NCBI GenBank assembly: GCA_034678485.1
Contig: JAXDBU010000061.1
Location: 37,732-101,731 of the forward strand
DNA length: 64,000 bases
Direction of reading: 5' to 3'
DNA from: PLanc-01 sp034678485
Lineage (GTDB): Bacteria > Planctomycetota > Phycisphaerae > Sedimentisphaerales > Anaerobacaceae
A program made the position numbers and the translations under genes. Below, piece after piece: positions 50,520-59,493 of this stretch. Below the pieces are notes generated by a model, which worked only from the letters and a program-made list of their open reading frames with translations, had not been told where the DNA came from and did not search any database. Numbering within the stretch: position 1 is the first letter of the stretch; every line of letters begins with the position of its first letter.

Positions 50520-53120
50520 TCATTGGCTTCTGTGACAACCGGATTCCACTTGCTTGAGCAGAGTGACGACGCCGCGATCTCCGTCCACGCGGAGCAGTTG
50601 GCCGGTCTGGATGATCTTGGAGGCGGGACCCACATTGACGACCGCGGGGATGCCGTACTCGCGGGCGATGATGGACCCATGCGAGAGGACGCCGCCCAGG
50701 TCCATGACTACGCCGGCGGCGGGCAGGAAGTAGGGTGTCCACGCGGGATTCGTGACGGGAGCGACGAGGATCTCGCCCGGCTCGACGTGCTGGCCTTCGC
50801 TCGGCTCCGTGATGACGCGTGCCTTGCCTGTGACGACTCCCGGCGAGACGGCCAAACCCTGGAACACCCTGGCGCTTGCGTCGATCGCGGACGCGACGTG
50901 TCTTCGCGGATCATAGCGGCCCACGACCACGGCGGGCGGATTCTGCTTCTTGTTCCACTCGTACTCGGCCCGGCGCTGAGCGACACGCCCTCTGACATCG
51001 AAGTCGGCGCGGCCCTGCGCGACCGGCTCGATCTCGGACGACTCCAGGAAAAAGATGCCGTCGCGGTCGGCGAGGATGCCCTGTTGCTGCAAACGTCGCC
51101 CCAGCTCCAAGAGCAAACGCCTGGCGCCGGCGAGGAACCGGACCACCTCGCTCTTCCAGTTCTCCCGGTCGCGAGCCAGTCGCTGGGTCCCGCGCAACGA
51201 CCAATTGAAGAGCCGGCGTTTGACCGGGTTCCTCAGCTTGCGACGGCACGACGCCGTCAGTCGTTCGCGTTCCTCGATCAGTTGACGTTGTCTCTCCAAT
51301 GGATTGGCTTGGTCGATGGAGCCCAGATAACCGCGCACGAGGTGGAGGATGTACTCGGGCGTCTCGGCCCAGCGAGGACTGAGCAGCTCCAGCTCATTGT
51401 GGCAATGTTGTCCGTGTTCGGTCATGAACCGATCCCACGCCGCAAGGAACTGCCGCCCGCAGTCGGTGCGAGCGAGCCTCGGACGGACTGAGTCCCAGGG
51501 TTCGTTGTCGATCAGAGCGTCTTGCGTCTCCTTGTCCCCATGGGCGAGGGCCGCCAGACGCCACAGATCGAGCCCTGCCTCGGTGTCGGTGATGCCACCC
51601 TGCGCCGTCTGAAGCCGATAGCCCAATCCCTGTTCCTCGTCGCCGAGCCAGTCGCGGCAGGCTTTCTGGAACGCGCCGACCGCCACACAGTCCCACCAGA
51701 AATAGAGCAGGTCACAATTCTTCAGACTCTCCTGGAGCGACAGCATCAATGTCTGCGTCAGCTTCTCCGTCGTTGCGCCAACGACGTCGAACCCTGTCAT
51801 GGCGTCGTTGCCGGCCTTGAGATCGGCCATGAACCCATCGGCCTTGCTGGGCCGGTGGGCGATCAGGTTGCGAATGATCCCGGGCCAGGAGAGGACATAC
51901 CCGGGCCAGGTGAAGCCCAGGTCGGGCAGATCTTCGTCGCACAGATCGAGTTCACCGCGCAGGAACTGTTCGACGTGCTCGCCGCCAAACAGGTCACCCA
52001 TAGTGGTCGCCCTGGATGGGGAGACAAACGGTCGAGCGGCGGCGAACCCGACGTTCGCATTCCAATAGACTCTGCCGGCCACCAATCCGACCAGGAGATT
52101 GCAGCCCAGGTCAACACCGACCAGGTGGAGGATCGAGTCGAACAACGGCCGGAACATGGCCAAGACCACGGAATAGGTCATCGGCGTCAATACCTCGGGA
52201 AAGACCTCGACCAGATTGGGATTGGCCCAGACCTGGCGGTCCTCCCAGGACTTGGGCTGCGGGATGGCCGTGATGGGTCTTGCCTGGAGAAACCAGAGTG
52301 TTCCGTCGCGAATTGCCCATTCGATATCCTGCGGACAGCCGAGCTTCTTCTCGATGCGCCTCACGTTGCGGGCGAGTCGCTTCATGGATTGTGGATCCAG
52401 CGAGGGTCTGTCGGCCACGAGGTTCTGGCGGACCAGATCCAAATTCCGCTTCTGCAGGAGGAAACGGTCGGGCTGGACGTTGCCGGAGACGAGGGTCTCG
52501 CCCAACCCCCGGCACGACTCGATCACGATCCGGCTGCGGCTGCCTTTGACCGGATCGATGCTGAATGCGACGCCCGCGGCGTCGGGCTCGATCTGTCGTT
52601 GGACGATGACCGCCATCTCGACCTGCGTGTGGTCGATGCCGTTTCGTCGGCGGTACTCGTACGCCCGCTCAGTCCACAACGATGCCCAACACCGCTTGAT
52701 TGCGTCGATGCATTCGTCGAGCGACCGTACGCCCAGGATGGTTTCGTACTGTCCGGCGAACGAATGCCCCGGCAGGTCTTCCGCTGTCGCAGACGAGCGG
52801 ACGCTCACGACAGAAGCAGCCAAGCGGCGGTATGCAGCCGCGATCTGCTCACGCGTGGAGTCCGTCACAGACGCATGGGCAATAAGCCCGCGAATGTCCT
52901 CGACCGGCACGGGCATCTCGTCCAGCCGTGCGGCAATCCGCGGACGAAGGCCGTTCGCGTCGATATGCCCCGCAAACGCAGCCGTCGTTACGAAGAAGCA
53001 TGCAGGGACTCTCATTCCGAGCCGTCGCAACGTGCAAAGGCTCGCCGCCTTCGGGCCGATCAGGCTCTTGCACAACTCCGGCGTCCGCCGGCTCAACCAT
53101 CGGATTGCTTCTTCAGGCAT
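50520..53120 (-). CDS. Rifampicin-phosphotransferase-like PEP-synthase-family dikinase
   Basis: 866 residues. An N-terminal PPDK ATP-grasp domain starts KSLIGPKAASLCTLRRLGMR and continues VSVRSSATAEDLPGHSFAGQ with the nucleotide-binding arginine. A long middle domain follows, and the C-terminal swivel has the phosphohistidine motif LSHGSIIAREYGIPAVVN. There is no PEP/pyruvate-binding barrel. The order ATP domain, substrate domain, His domain, and the length match rifampicin phosphotransferases (about 865 residues) and related uncharacterised dikinases. Substrate unknown; resistance is not implied. A detached copy of its last ~45 codons lies at 48474. Confidence 0.8.
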   Translation of the reverse strand: MPEEAIRWLSRRTPELCKSLIGPKAASLCTLRRLGMRVPACFFVTTAAFAGHIDANGLRPRIAARLDEMPVPVEDIRGLIAHASVTDSTREQIAAAYRRLAASVVSVRSSATAEDLPGHSFAGQYETILGVRSLDECIDAIKRCWASLWTERAYEYRRRNGIDHTQVEMAVIVQRQIEPDAAGVAFSIDPVKGSRSRIVIESCRGLGETLVSGNVQPDRFLLQKRNLDLVRQNLVADRPSLDPQSMKRLARNVRRIEKKLGCPQDIEWAIRDGTLWFLQARPITAIPQPKSWEDRQVWANPNLVEVFPEVLTPMTYSVVLAMFRPLFDSILHLVGVDLGCNLLVGLVAGRVYWNANVGFAAARPFVSPSRATTMGDLFGGEHVEQFLRGELDLCDEDLPDLGFTWPGYVLSWPGIIRNLIAHRPSKADGFMADLKAGNDAMTGFDVVGATTEKLTQTLMLSLQESLKNCDLLYFWWDCVAVGAFQKACRDWLGDEEQGLGYRLQTAQGGITDTEAGLDLWRLAALAHGDKETQDALIDNEPWDSVRPRLARTDCGRQFLAAWDRFMTEHGQHCHNELELLSPRWAETPEYILHLVRGYLGSIDQANPLERQRQLIEERERLTASCRRKLRNPVKRRLFNWSLRGTQRLARDRENWKSEVVRFLAGARRLLLELGRRLQQQGILADRDGIFFLESSEIEPVAQGRADFDVRGRVAQRRAEYEWNKKQNPPAVVVGRYDPRRHVASAIDASARVFQGLAVSPGVVTGKARVITEPSEGQHVEPGEILVAPVTNPAWTPYFLPAAGVVMDLGGVLSHGSIIAREYGIPAVVNVGPASKIIQTGQLLRVDGDRGVVTLLKQVESGCHRSQ

Positions 53121-53302
53121 ATATGCGGCTCATCCGGTTCCCGCGTACTTCCTGATCCCTGCACGCCCGAAGCAGGCGTGTAGGGGAGATTTTCCGCCAC
53201 GGCAAGGTCAAGAATACCCTCGTCCTCTGGGATCTGCAACCAATCACGAAATGGCTGCCCCACGGGCACGGCGGCGCCTCGATCCCGAAAGCCCGAGACC
53301 AC
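53093..53302 (-). CDS. Possible small protein upstream of the dikinase, weak
   Basis: 69 residues (GQPFRDWLQIPEDEGILDLA, then ENLPYTPASGV). The composition looks protein-like and codons are typical of the strand, but there is no clear ribosome site and its end overlaps the dikinase start. No family recognised. Confidence 0.25.
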   Translation of the reverse strand: MVSGFRDRGAAVPVGQPFRDWLQIPEDEGILDLAVAENLPYTPASGVQGSGSTREPDEPHICLKKQSDG

Positions 53303-53739
53303 CGAATGGTGACGTCATGCGGCTCCCTTGCCATGCTATTGGCTCAAAGCGGAGAATCTCAGGGGTCTGGGGATGGAATCCCCAAGAGATCCCGAAGTAC
53401 GCCAAAACCAGATGAACCCGAATTTCCAAAGCGGCCCTCCCGCTTTGTCCTTGCTTCCCTCGGCCTTTTTTCCGATAATTGTCCCCAGAAAAGCACCTTG
53501 ATGACGCGTCGACGAACTGGTTGGCGATTTCGGCATGTCAGACGATTCTGGCGAGGTCGAGATGAGTCGGATGGCTGTGCCAGTTGAAGTGTCGAGCGAA
53601 ACGGGACAGAGGAGAGCGGAAAATGATAGCTGTTCCCGGTATTCCCGGTTATTGACCGGATCGCTCGCGATCCCCGCGAATGGCTGTGTTGCGCTTCGCA
53701 TGTTAATGCGCCGAACGTGTAACTATTGGGAGTCAGATC
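53303..53739. other. Gene-free spacer
   Basis: About 440 bases between divergent genes. I see no gene, no clear promoter pair and no family A-G repeat. It includes CTGTTCCCGGTATTCCCGGT, a short direct repeat near 53628. Confidence 0.35.
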
Positions 53740-55254
53740 ATGATTGCGAGGACCTTCTTATTCGCGAGCATCATTTTCTGTTTCATTTCCAGAATTCCGG
53801 CAACGGCCACACAGGGGGGAGTTCCCGACGAGCTTGCCGCCTTTGTGGAACGCACAGCAGCGGATATAGACGCATCGCCCTTGAACATCCCACAATTCAA
53901 ATCAGCCACAGTTGATGGGATAGAGGACTTGGGCAAGGTCGATGGGACCGACCGATACCTGTGCTGGTTGAAGACCGATCCCAACCGCGTCGGCTATATC
54001 GCCGTGGCGAGCGATGGCAAGTCTTTCCAGGTGTTGGCGTTTTCCGCGACCACGTTGCCGCCACAGTACTTCCTGAAGAATCTCCAAGTCCCGCAGGCAC
54101 AGCAGGAATCCCTGGACTTCGCTCACGCCAACCAGGTTTCCGCCGTCGCCAACGTCCCTCTTGTTGCTGCCACCAAGACATCTCTTGGGACCGAGTCATT
54201 TGAGATCTCCGAACTCGCCGCTTCCGTCTCTGCCGTACTCAACTACTGGCAGAGCGAAAAGAAGATACTGCTTTTTCGGCATGCCGGCATAGGTCATTGG
54301 GGACTCGAATTATCCGGGCCAGACTCCGAGTACACGCGTCGCTTCAAAGAGAACCCGACCAGTATGCAGGAACCCGAAGATCCCAACTGGCAGTCCTTGC
54401 AGAAGGAGTTCGATGAGGCCATAACGAGTGCCGGTCTCAGGGGCAGGCAGACTGCGGAGGGAATAGCGAGGAACAGACTCCGGAGGCGGGACATCCTCAA
54501 ACCCATGGTGAGGCGACGACTGCTTGATCCGGTTAACGCTCGCGAACGTCTTGATGCTATCACACAAGAGCAAGGAGCCCTCGATGCCTCCTTGACCGGC
54601 CTCGCGTCGTTGTGTATGAAAGATGCAATGCTCCTGCAGGCGGACTACTTGGACAGCGACAGACGGAATCTCGGTCGCAATATTGAGATGTTCTTCAAGA
54701 CTCGTGGTCGGACGGTGCAGCTTGAGAGTCCGCCCTTCGAGAGGATGACACTGGATGCTTTTCCTGGCCTTCTCATGGGCCCGGGAGACCCTGCGGCAGT
54801 CGTGTTAGGCTATGTCGATATCGGCCCAGAACGTTTTGCGTCTGTGCTCTTCCCGAAAACCGCCCAACCGATTGTCACGAGCCTGGCCCAGAGGACCCGG
54901 GAAATGAGGATCGCCCGAGGACTGCCTCCGGAGAGCGACCAAGTGGATGGCGGACAATTCGAGAAAGATGTTGCCGAAATGAGAGCTGCTGAGGAACAGA
55001 AGCGGAAAGCGTTTGAAGCCAGGGGGATTCCGTACCAACCTCCAGAGAAGGACCCGGCGCAAGTCCTTAGAGAAGGTGTTGAGCGAATAAGAGCGCTGCG
55101 TGAAGCATCACCGGTTGCGGAGGATAGATTCAGTGTTTCTTCGGTGAATGTCGAACATGGCGTTCACTTGATCAGATGTTCGGCACTCAGATCGTGGCAG
55201 GTGTTGTACATTGCAGGCGTTGGGGTCGCAGATAACTGGGGCCGGAACGAGTAG
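53740..55254 (+). CDS. Large secreted protein, function unknown
   Basis: 504 residues. Signal peptide MIARTFLFASIIFCFISRIP. The segment NRVGYIAVASDGKSFQVLAF resembles the prodomain pattern of C10/streptopain-type peptidases, but I find no matching Cys-His catalytic region. Helical middle (QEFDEAITSAGLRGRQTAEG, RRRDILKPMVRRRLLDPVNA) and a charged coiled tail. GGGAG lies seven bases before the ATG. The base composition is noticeably less GC-rich than its neighbours, hinting at acquisition. Followed by repeat-rich spacer. Confidence 0.6.
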   Translation: MIARTFLFASIIFCFISRIPATATQGGVPDELAAFVERTAADIDASPLNIPQFKSATVDGIEDLGKVDGTDRYLCWLKTDPNRVGYIAVASDGKSFQVLAFSATTLPPQYFLKNLQVPQAQQESLDFAHANQVSAVANVPLVAATKTSLGTESFEISELAASVSAVLNYWQSEKKILLFRHAGIGHWGLELSGPDSEYTRRFKENPTSMQEPEDPNWQSLQKEFDEAITSAGLRGRQTAEGIARNRLRRRDILKPMVRRRLLDPVNARERLDAITQEQGALDASLTGLASLCMKDAMLLQADYLDSDRRNLGRNIEMFFKTRGRTVQLESPPFERMTLDAFPGLLMGPGDPAAVVLGYVDIGPERFASVLFPKTAQPIVTSLAQRTREMRIARGLPPESDQVDGGQFEKDVAEMRAAEEQKRKAFEARGIPYQPPEKDPAQVLREGVERIRALREASPVAEDRFSVSSVNVEHGVHLIRCSALRSWQVLYIAGVGVADNWGRNE

Positions 55255-55429
55255 GGGGAGGAGTGGGGTCTGGGGGGAAGTCGGGGTCAGCCCTTCGTTT
55301 ACGCTTTAAGGAAGTGTCGTATCGGTGGCGAGTTAGTCGGACCGAGCATCTTTCCCTGTGAGGCATTCCTCGACAGTGGAAGACCGGACGGAATACGCCG
55401 TCTGAAGGCGGTGCGCCGGGAAGGGGGTT

Positions 55430-55701
55430 CACCACCGAGGCACAGAGGTCACAGAGAAGAGGACCCCCATGTGGCCCGTGACCCGTGGTCCGCTCGGAAT
55501 CGGATGGAATCGTCGCTCGTCTCTCGTCGCTCGCATGAGACAGACGGTGGACGCAGTCCACCCTACCGCTGTGGCCCGATCGGCGGTTCCTTCTGTCTGT
55601 CGCCTCCTTCGTGCCTTTGTGGCTTTGTGTGAGCATGCCTTTGAATCGTTCGCATGAGACTACAAACGGCTTTCTCTGTGGCCTCCGTGTCTCCGTGGTG
55701 A
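55430..55701. repeat. Family A inverted repeat element, long copy with nested family C hairpin
   Basis: Left arm CACCACCGAGGCACAGAGGT; right arm, inverted, CCTCCGTGTCTCCGTGGTG. Between them lie a family C hairpin GGTGGACGCAGTCCACCCTAC (55546-55566) and another worn arm (CCTTCGTGCCTTTGTGGCTT). The element sits within an 858-base spacer (55255-56112) that also holds a family E-like copy and no supported gene. Confidence 0.75.
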
Positions 55702-55979
55702 AGATCGTCTGTGTCCGGTGACTGGCTGTCCCGCTCGACTGCCATTGTGGCAGTTTCAGGGGGCGTCGCGCCGGGATTCCGCGCCGTCTGCGAATCACCG
55801 CCTGTAAATCCTTGTGCGGCATGAGCCTGCGGTCGCTCCCGCCGGGACGCGAAAGAGTCTCGGGTGGCACGGGGTTTGCTGATCTACAAACTAACGTGCC
55901 TGTATGATATCCAGGCAATGCGAGATGTATCGTTCAACAGCAACTATTGGCTTTTGAATGGACGAATGCAACCGGTATT

Positions 55980-56054
<75 letters not shown>

Positions 56055-56112
56055 TCGGTTCCGTGTTTCGATTAGCCGTTCAATCATCAGCAACTCATTC
56101 GGAGGATTCCTC

Positions 56113-57009
56113 ATGGCGAGTGTCGCTCAGATCCAGGCCAATCGTTCGAACGCGCAGAAATCCACTGGGCCGCGTACGCCGGAAGGGAAGGCGGCGGCGT
56201 CTCAGAACGCCGTCAAACACGGACTCTTGGCCGAGCAGGTGGTGATCAAAGGAGAAGACCCGGCCCAATTCGATCTCTACCGTGCGGGGATGCTCGAGGA
56301 GCTGGCCCCGGTCGGGGCGGTGGAGGCGATGCTGGCCGAGCGGGTCGTCGGGCTCTCCTGGCGGCTGCTACGGGCCGAACGCCTGCAAGCCGCCGTCTTC
56401 GCGACGGTCTACCGCGAGAACGCCAACGATGTGGTGCTCTGGCCCAAGCATGGGTTGCCGATCCAACCCGGTCCGGGCGAGGACGAGGTGGTCCTGGGGC
56501 AGGTGGTGATGACGGACTTCGTCCACGCCAAGGTGCTGGATCGGCTGTTGGTCTACGAGCGTCGGATCGAGAGCAGTCTGTACCGGACGATGCGCCAACT
56601 GCGCAAAGAACGGGAGGGACGCACGGCGGCGGCCAAGCCGGAAGAAGCCACTCCTTCCGAGGATACTCTTGCAGCGGCTCAAGAGTCCGCTGCCCCGGCG
56701 GAATTGGCTTCGTTTGGCGCAGGTTCACCGCCGAACCGAGCGACAGATTCAACGTATCAAATCCCCATCAATGGCTCTGACTTCATACTTCGGACTTCAC
56801 GCTTGAGACTCGAAGAGAAGACAACGCCTTACGGCGTCACTACGAACGGGCGGGACGCCCATGCGGGGGAAGTCCCCGCTCGCACCGAACCGTCGTGCGA
56901 AACGAAGCCAATTCCGGAAGGAGGGCCGGCCTGGCTGAGCCGGCGGGTGCCGGAGGGCGGGAGAGCCCCCGCCGGAGAGGCAAGTACGATAGAACCGGAT
57001 GGGCGATAG
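56113..57009 (+). CDS. NAQKSTGPRTPEGKA-motif protein with repeat-derived tail
   Basis: 298 residues. The N-terminal signature ANRSNAQKSTGPRTPEGKAA followed by SQNAVKHGLLAEQVV identifies a widespread, uncharacterised family frequent in Planctomycetes. The middle is helical (EAMLAERVVGLSWRLLRAER ... VLDRLLVYERRIESSLYRTM). After residue ~190 the sequence is low-complexity. Residues ~236-250 (TTPYGVTTNGRDAHA) are encoded by a family B repeat arm, and SCETKPIPEGGP belongs to a tail type seen repeatedly in this family. The length and origin of the tail are therefore doubtful. Confidence 0.7.
   Translation: MASVAQIQANRSNAQKSTGPRTPEGKAAASQNAVKHGLLAEQVVIKGEDPAQFDLYRAGMLEELAPVGAVEAMLAERVVGLSWRLLRAERLQAAVFATVYRENANDVVLWPKHGLPIQPGPGEDEVVLGQVVMTDFVHAKVLDRLLVYERRIESSLYRTMRQLRKEREGRTAAAKPEEATPSEDTLAAAQESAAPAELASFGAGSPPNRATDSTYQIPINGSDFILRTSRLRLEEKTTPYGVTTNGRDAHAGEVPARTEPSCETKPIPEGGPAWLSRRVPEGGRAPAGEASTIEPDGR
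56824..56847. repeat. Family B repeat, right arm only, inside a gene
   Basis: ACGCCTTACGGCGTCACTAC then GAAC; on the minus strand GTAGTGACGCCGTAAGGCGT, a perfect GTAG plus ACGCC-GTAA-GGCGT hairpin. Sister of the arms at 77-99 and 22776-22798. Confidence 0.75.
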
Positions 57010-57048
57010 CTTTGACTTTTCCCCTTTGACCTTTTACTTTGTGCGGAT

Positions 57049-58035
57049 ATGGCAGCCAATCTGACACCAGCTTATCGGGATGCGGACGAACGCTTCCGCG
57101 CCGCTACGACCAATGAGGAGAAGATCGCGGCGTTGGAGGAGATGATCGCCACCGTTCCCAAGCACAAGGGCACCGAGGGCCTCCAGGCGGACCTCAAACG
57201 CAAGCTCAGCAAGCTCAAGGAGGCCGCCACCCAGCCCAAGAAGGGTGCCGCTCACACCGACATCTTCCACGTCCCGCGGTCGGGGGCCGGACAGGTGGTC
57301 CTCCTGGGCCTGCCCAATACCGGCAAGAGCGCCATCCTGGCAACCCTGACCAAGGCCAAGGTCGTCGTTGCGGATTTCCCCTTCGCGACGCAGGTCCCCG
57401 TGCCGGGGATGGTCCGGTACGAGGACGTGCAGATCCAGCTCGTGGACATGCCACCCATCACGGCCGACTACAGCGCCCCCGGCCAGGTGGGTACGTATCG
57501 CAATGGCGACCTCATCGCTCTGGTGATCGATCTGTCGCAGGATGTCGAGGAGCAGGTCCTCGTGCTGCTCGACTACCTCGAATCCAAGAAGCTCCTGCTC
57601 GATGAGAAGACGCCCGCCGTGGACGCTCAGGGCAACGCCCTGGCCAGGAAGGCCGTGTGCCTGTGCACCAAGGCGGACCTCGCTCCCGACGGCGCCTTCG
57701 AGCTGGTCAAGGTTTCGTGCGACAAGATGGCGGAGTTCCTCAGGCTCTCGACCCAGACGGGCGAAGGCTTCGACAAGCTGGGCGAGATGCTGTTTCGCCA
57801 GTTGAACATCCTTCGGGTCTACGCCAAGCCGCCCGGCAAGCCGGCGGATATGAAGGACCCGTTCACGTTGCCCGTCGGCTCCACTGTCCAGGAAATGGCC
57901 AAGACGATCCATCGCGAGCTGGCGGAGAAGCTCAAGAGCGCCCGCATCTGGGGCACCGGCGTCTACGATGGCCAGAGCGTCCATCTCACCCACGTCCTCC
58001 ACGACAAGGACGTCGTCGAGCTGCACTTCGGATAG
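57049..58035 (+). CDS. Obg/DRG-like GTPase with TGS domain
   Basis: 328 residues. The N-terminal helical part (EEKIAALEEMIATVPKHKGT, DLKRKLSKLKEAATQPKKG) precedes a GTPase core: G1 LLGLPNTGKSAIL, switch region VADFPFATQVPVPGM, G3 with DMPP in place of DxxG-type DTPG, and G4 TKADL. The C-terminal TGS domain runs from ILRVYAKPPGKPADMKDPFT to VELHFG. The order resembles DRG-type ribosome-associated GTPases rather than ObgE, which has an N-terminal OBG fold. Such proteins are usually essential or stress-related; the precise role here is not known. Confidence 0.85.
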   Translation: MAANLTPAYRDADERFRAATTNEEKIAALEEMIATVPKHKGTEGLQADLKRKLSKLKEAATQPKKGAAHTDIFHVPRSGAGQVVLLGLPNTGKSAILATLTKAKVVVADFPFATQVPVPGMVRYEDVQIQLVDMPPITADYSAPGQVGTYRNGDLIALVIDLSQDVEEQVLVLLDYLESKKLLLDEKTPAVDAQGNALARKAVCLCTKADLAPDGAFELVKVSCDKMAEFLRLSTQTGEGFDKLGEMLFRQLNILRVYAKPPGKPADMKDPFTLPVGSTVQEMAKTIHRELAEKLKSARIWGTGVYDGQSVHLTHVLHDKDVVELHFG

Positions 58036-58074
58036 GAGCCGTAACAGCGTAATAGACACGACGCGGGAATTCGC

Positions 58075-58103
58075 TTGACACCCAACGTTGGTTGTCCTAT
58101 AAG
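58075..58103 (+). promoter_or_regulatory. Sigma70-type promoter of the histidine kinase gene with internal palindrome
   Basis: TTGACA (58075-58080), 17-base spacer, TATAAG (58098-58103). The spacer contains CCAACGTTGG (58082-58091), a perfect palindrome that could be an operator. Confidence 0.6.
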
Positions 58104-58165
58104 TCATGATAAGGGAGATGTGTCGGACGTACGCTCGTCGGTGAGGACGCTGCGAGGTACGGACG

Positions 58166-59455
58166 ATGGAGACCTGGATCATGGTTGCGAAACCGACACA
58201 TGATGTGACGGATGGCATGCACAAGGCGGGACACGACTGCGAGCCGTTCCGCGCGACGAGACCGCGGGAGCCCGAGCCCGGCGCGATCGAGATGGGTTCG
58301 GATCCGGCTGGGGAATCGCGGGCTGCGATCCAACGTCTGCAGCGTGAAACGGCCCGACGCAGACTGGCGGAACGCAAGCTCCGCAAGAGATCGCAGATGC
58401 TCGAAGCCTTCTTCCAGCATACGGTCACACCCCTGGCGTTCCTGGATCGATCCTTCCACTTCATCCGTGTCAACGATGCCTATGCCCAGGCGGACGGCAG
58501 GGCGCCCGAGTACTTCCTTGGCAAGAGTCACTTCGCGATCTATCCGGATGCCAGGATGCGGGAAATCTTCGAGCAGGTCGTGCGGGCGAAACGCCCATAT
58601 CGCGCCAGCGCCCAGCCGTTGACCTGTTTCGGCGGGTCGCATCGCGTACGGTACTGGGACTGGCAGCTTGCGCCGGTGTTGAACGATTCCGGCGAGGTGA
58701 GATTCCTGGTCTTCAATCTGGAGGATGTCACGAATCAGCAGGAGGCTCTGCACGAGCTCCAGCATCGGGCCCGCCAGCTCCAGAAGCTCACGCTGGAATT
58801 GTCGCAGGCGGAAGAGCGCGAGCGAAGGCGTCTGGCCGAAATCCTCCACGACGATCTCCAGCAAGTGTTGGCCGCCGCCCGATTCCATCAGGGGGTGCTG
58901 AGGGCCCGGATTCATGGCGACGCGGCCCTCGAAGAACCGGCCGGCCAGATCGGCGTTCTGCTCGACGAGGCAATCGACAAATCGCGGAGCCTGTCGCACG
59001 AGCTCAGCCCGGCGGCGCCGTACGAGAACGACCTGGCGGAGACGTTTGAGCAGTTGGCCCGACAATTCGAAGCCACGCACGGCCTGCTCGTTCACGTCGA
59101 GATCCGAGGGCGAATCGCCCCACGATCGGAGAGGCTCCGGTCCTTTCTCCACAAAGCGGGGCGAGAATTGCTGTTCAACGTGGTCAAATACGCAGGTGTT
59201 CCGGAGGCTCGCTTGCGCCTGCAATGCCTCCGGCGTTCGGTGTGGCTGACGATCTCCGATAAAGGATGCGGCTTCGATCCCGACACCCTCGGAGAGACCG
59301 GCGGGTCCGGGCTGCTGAGCATCCGCGAGCGCGTCCGATTGCTCCGGGGACGAATGAAGATCCGAACCGGCGCAGGCAAAGGCAGCACGTTCCTCATCGC
59401 AGTCCCCGACGACGAGGGCGACGATCCGACAACGACTCCCTCACCATCCGGTTGA
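58166..59455 (+). CDS. PAS-domain sensor histidine kinase (HisKA_3/NarX-type)
   Basis: 429 residues, cytosolic (no membrane span). The PAS domain spans about residues 70-200, beginning QMLEAFFQHTVTPLAFLDRS and continuing VNDAYAQADGRAPEYFLGKS, where a ligand or redox cofactor might bind. It is followed by the dimerisation/phosphorylation helix EERERRRLAEILHDDLQQVL, with the phospho-acceptor His in the HDD motif typical of HisKA_3 kinases. The HATPase N and G boxes are FNVVKYAG and GETGGSGLLSIRERVRLLRG. No response regulator lies beside it; such kinases pair with LuxR-type regulators, and the only one in the window (22047) has a degenerate receiver. Confidence 0.85.
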   Translation: METWIMVAKPTHDVTDGMHKAGHDCEPFRATRPREPEPGAIEMGSDPAGESRAAIQRLQRETARRRLAERKLRKRSQMLEAFFQHTVTPLAFLDRSFHFIRVNDAYAQADGRAPEYFLGKSHFAIYPDARMREIFEQVVRAKRPYRASAQPLTCFGGSHRVRYWDWQLAPVLNDSGEVRFLVFNLEDVTNQQEALHELQHRARQLQKLTLELSQAEERERRRLAEILHDDLQQVLAAARFHQGVLRARIHGDAALEEPAGQIGVLLDEAIDKSRSLSHELSPAAPYENDLAETFEQLARQFEATHGLLVHVEIRGRIAPRSERLRSFLHKAGRELLFNVVKYAGVPEARLRLQCLRRSVWLTISDKGCGFDPDTLGETGGSGLLSIRERVRLLRGRMKIRTGAGKGSTFLIAVPDDEGDDPTTTPSPSG

Positions 59456-59493
59456 CTCCCGCTGCGACGGGCAGGCGCCTCCCCGGGTTCTGC

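Noticed and set aside
51522..53183. 553-codon plus-strand frame opposite the dikinase
   Set aside because: The dikinase motifs are clear on the minus strand; this is an antisense shadow.
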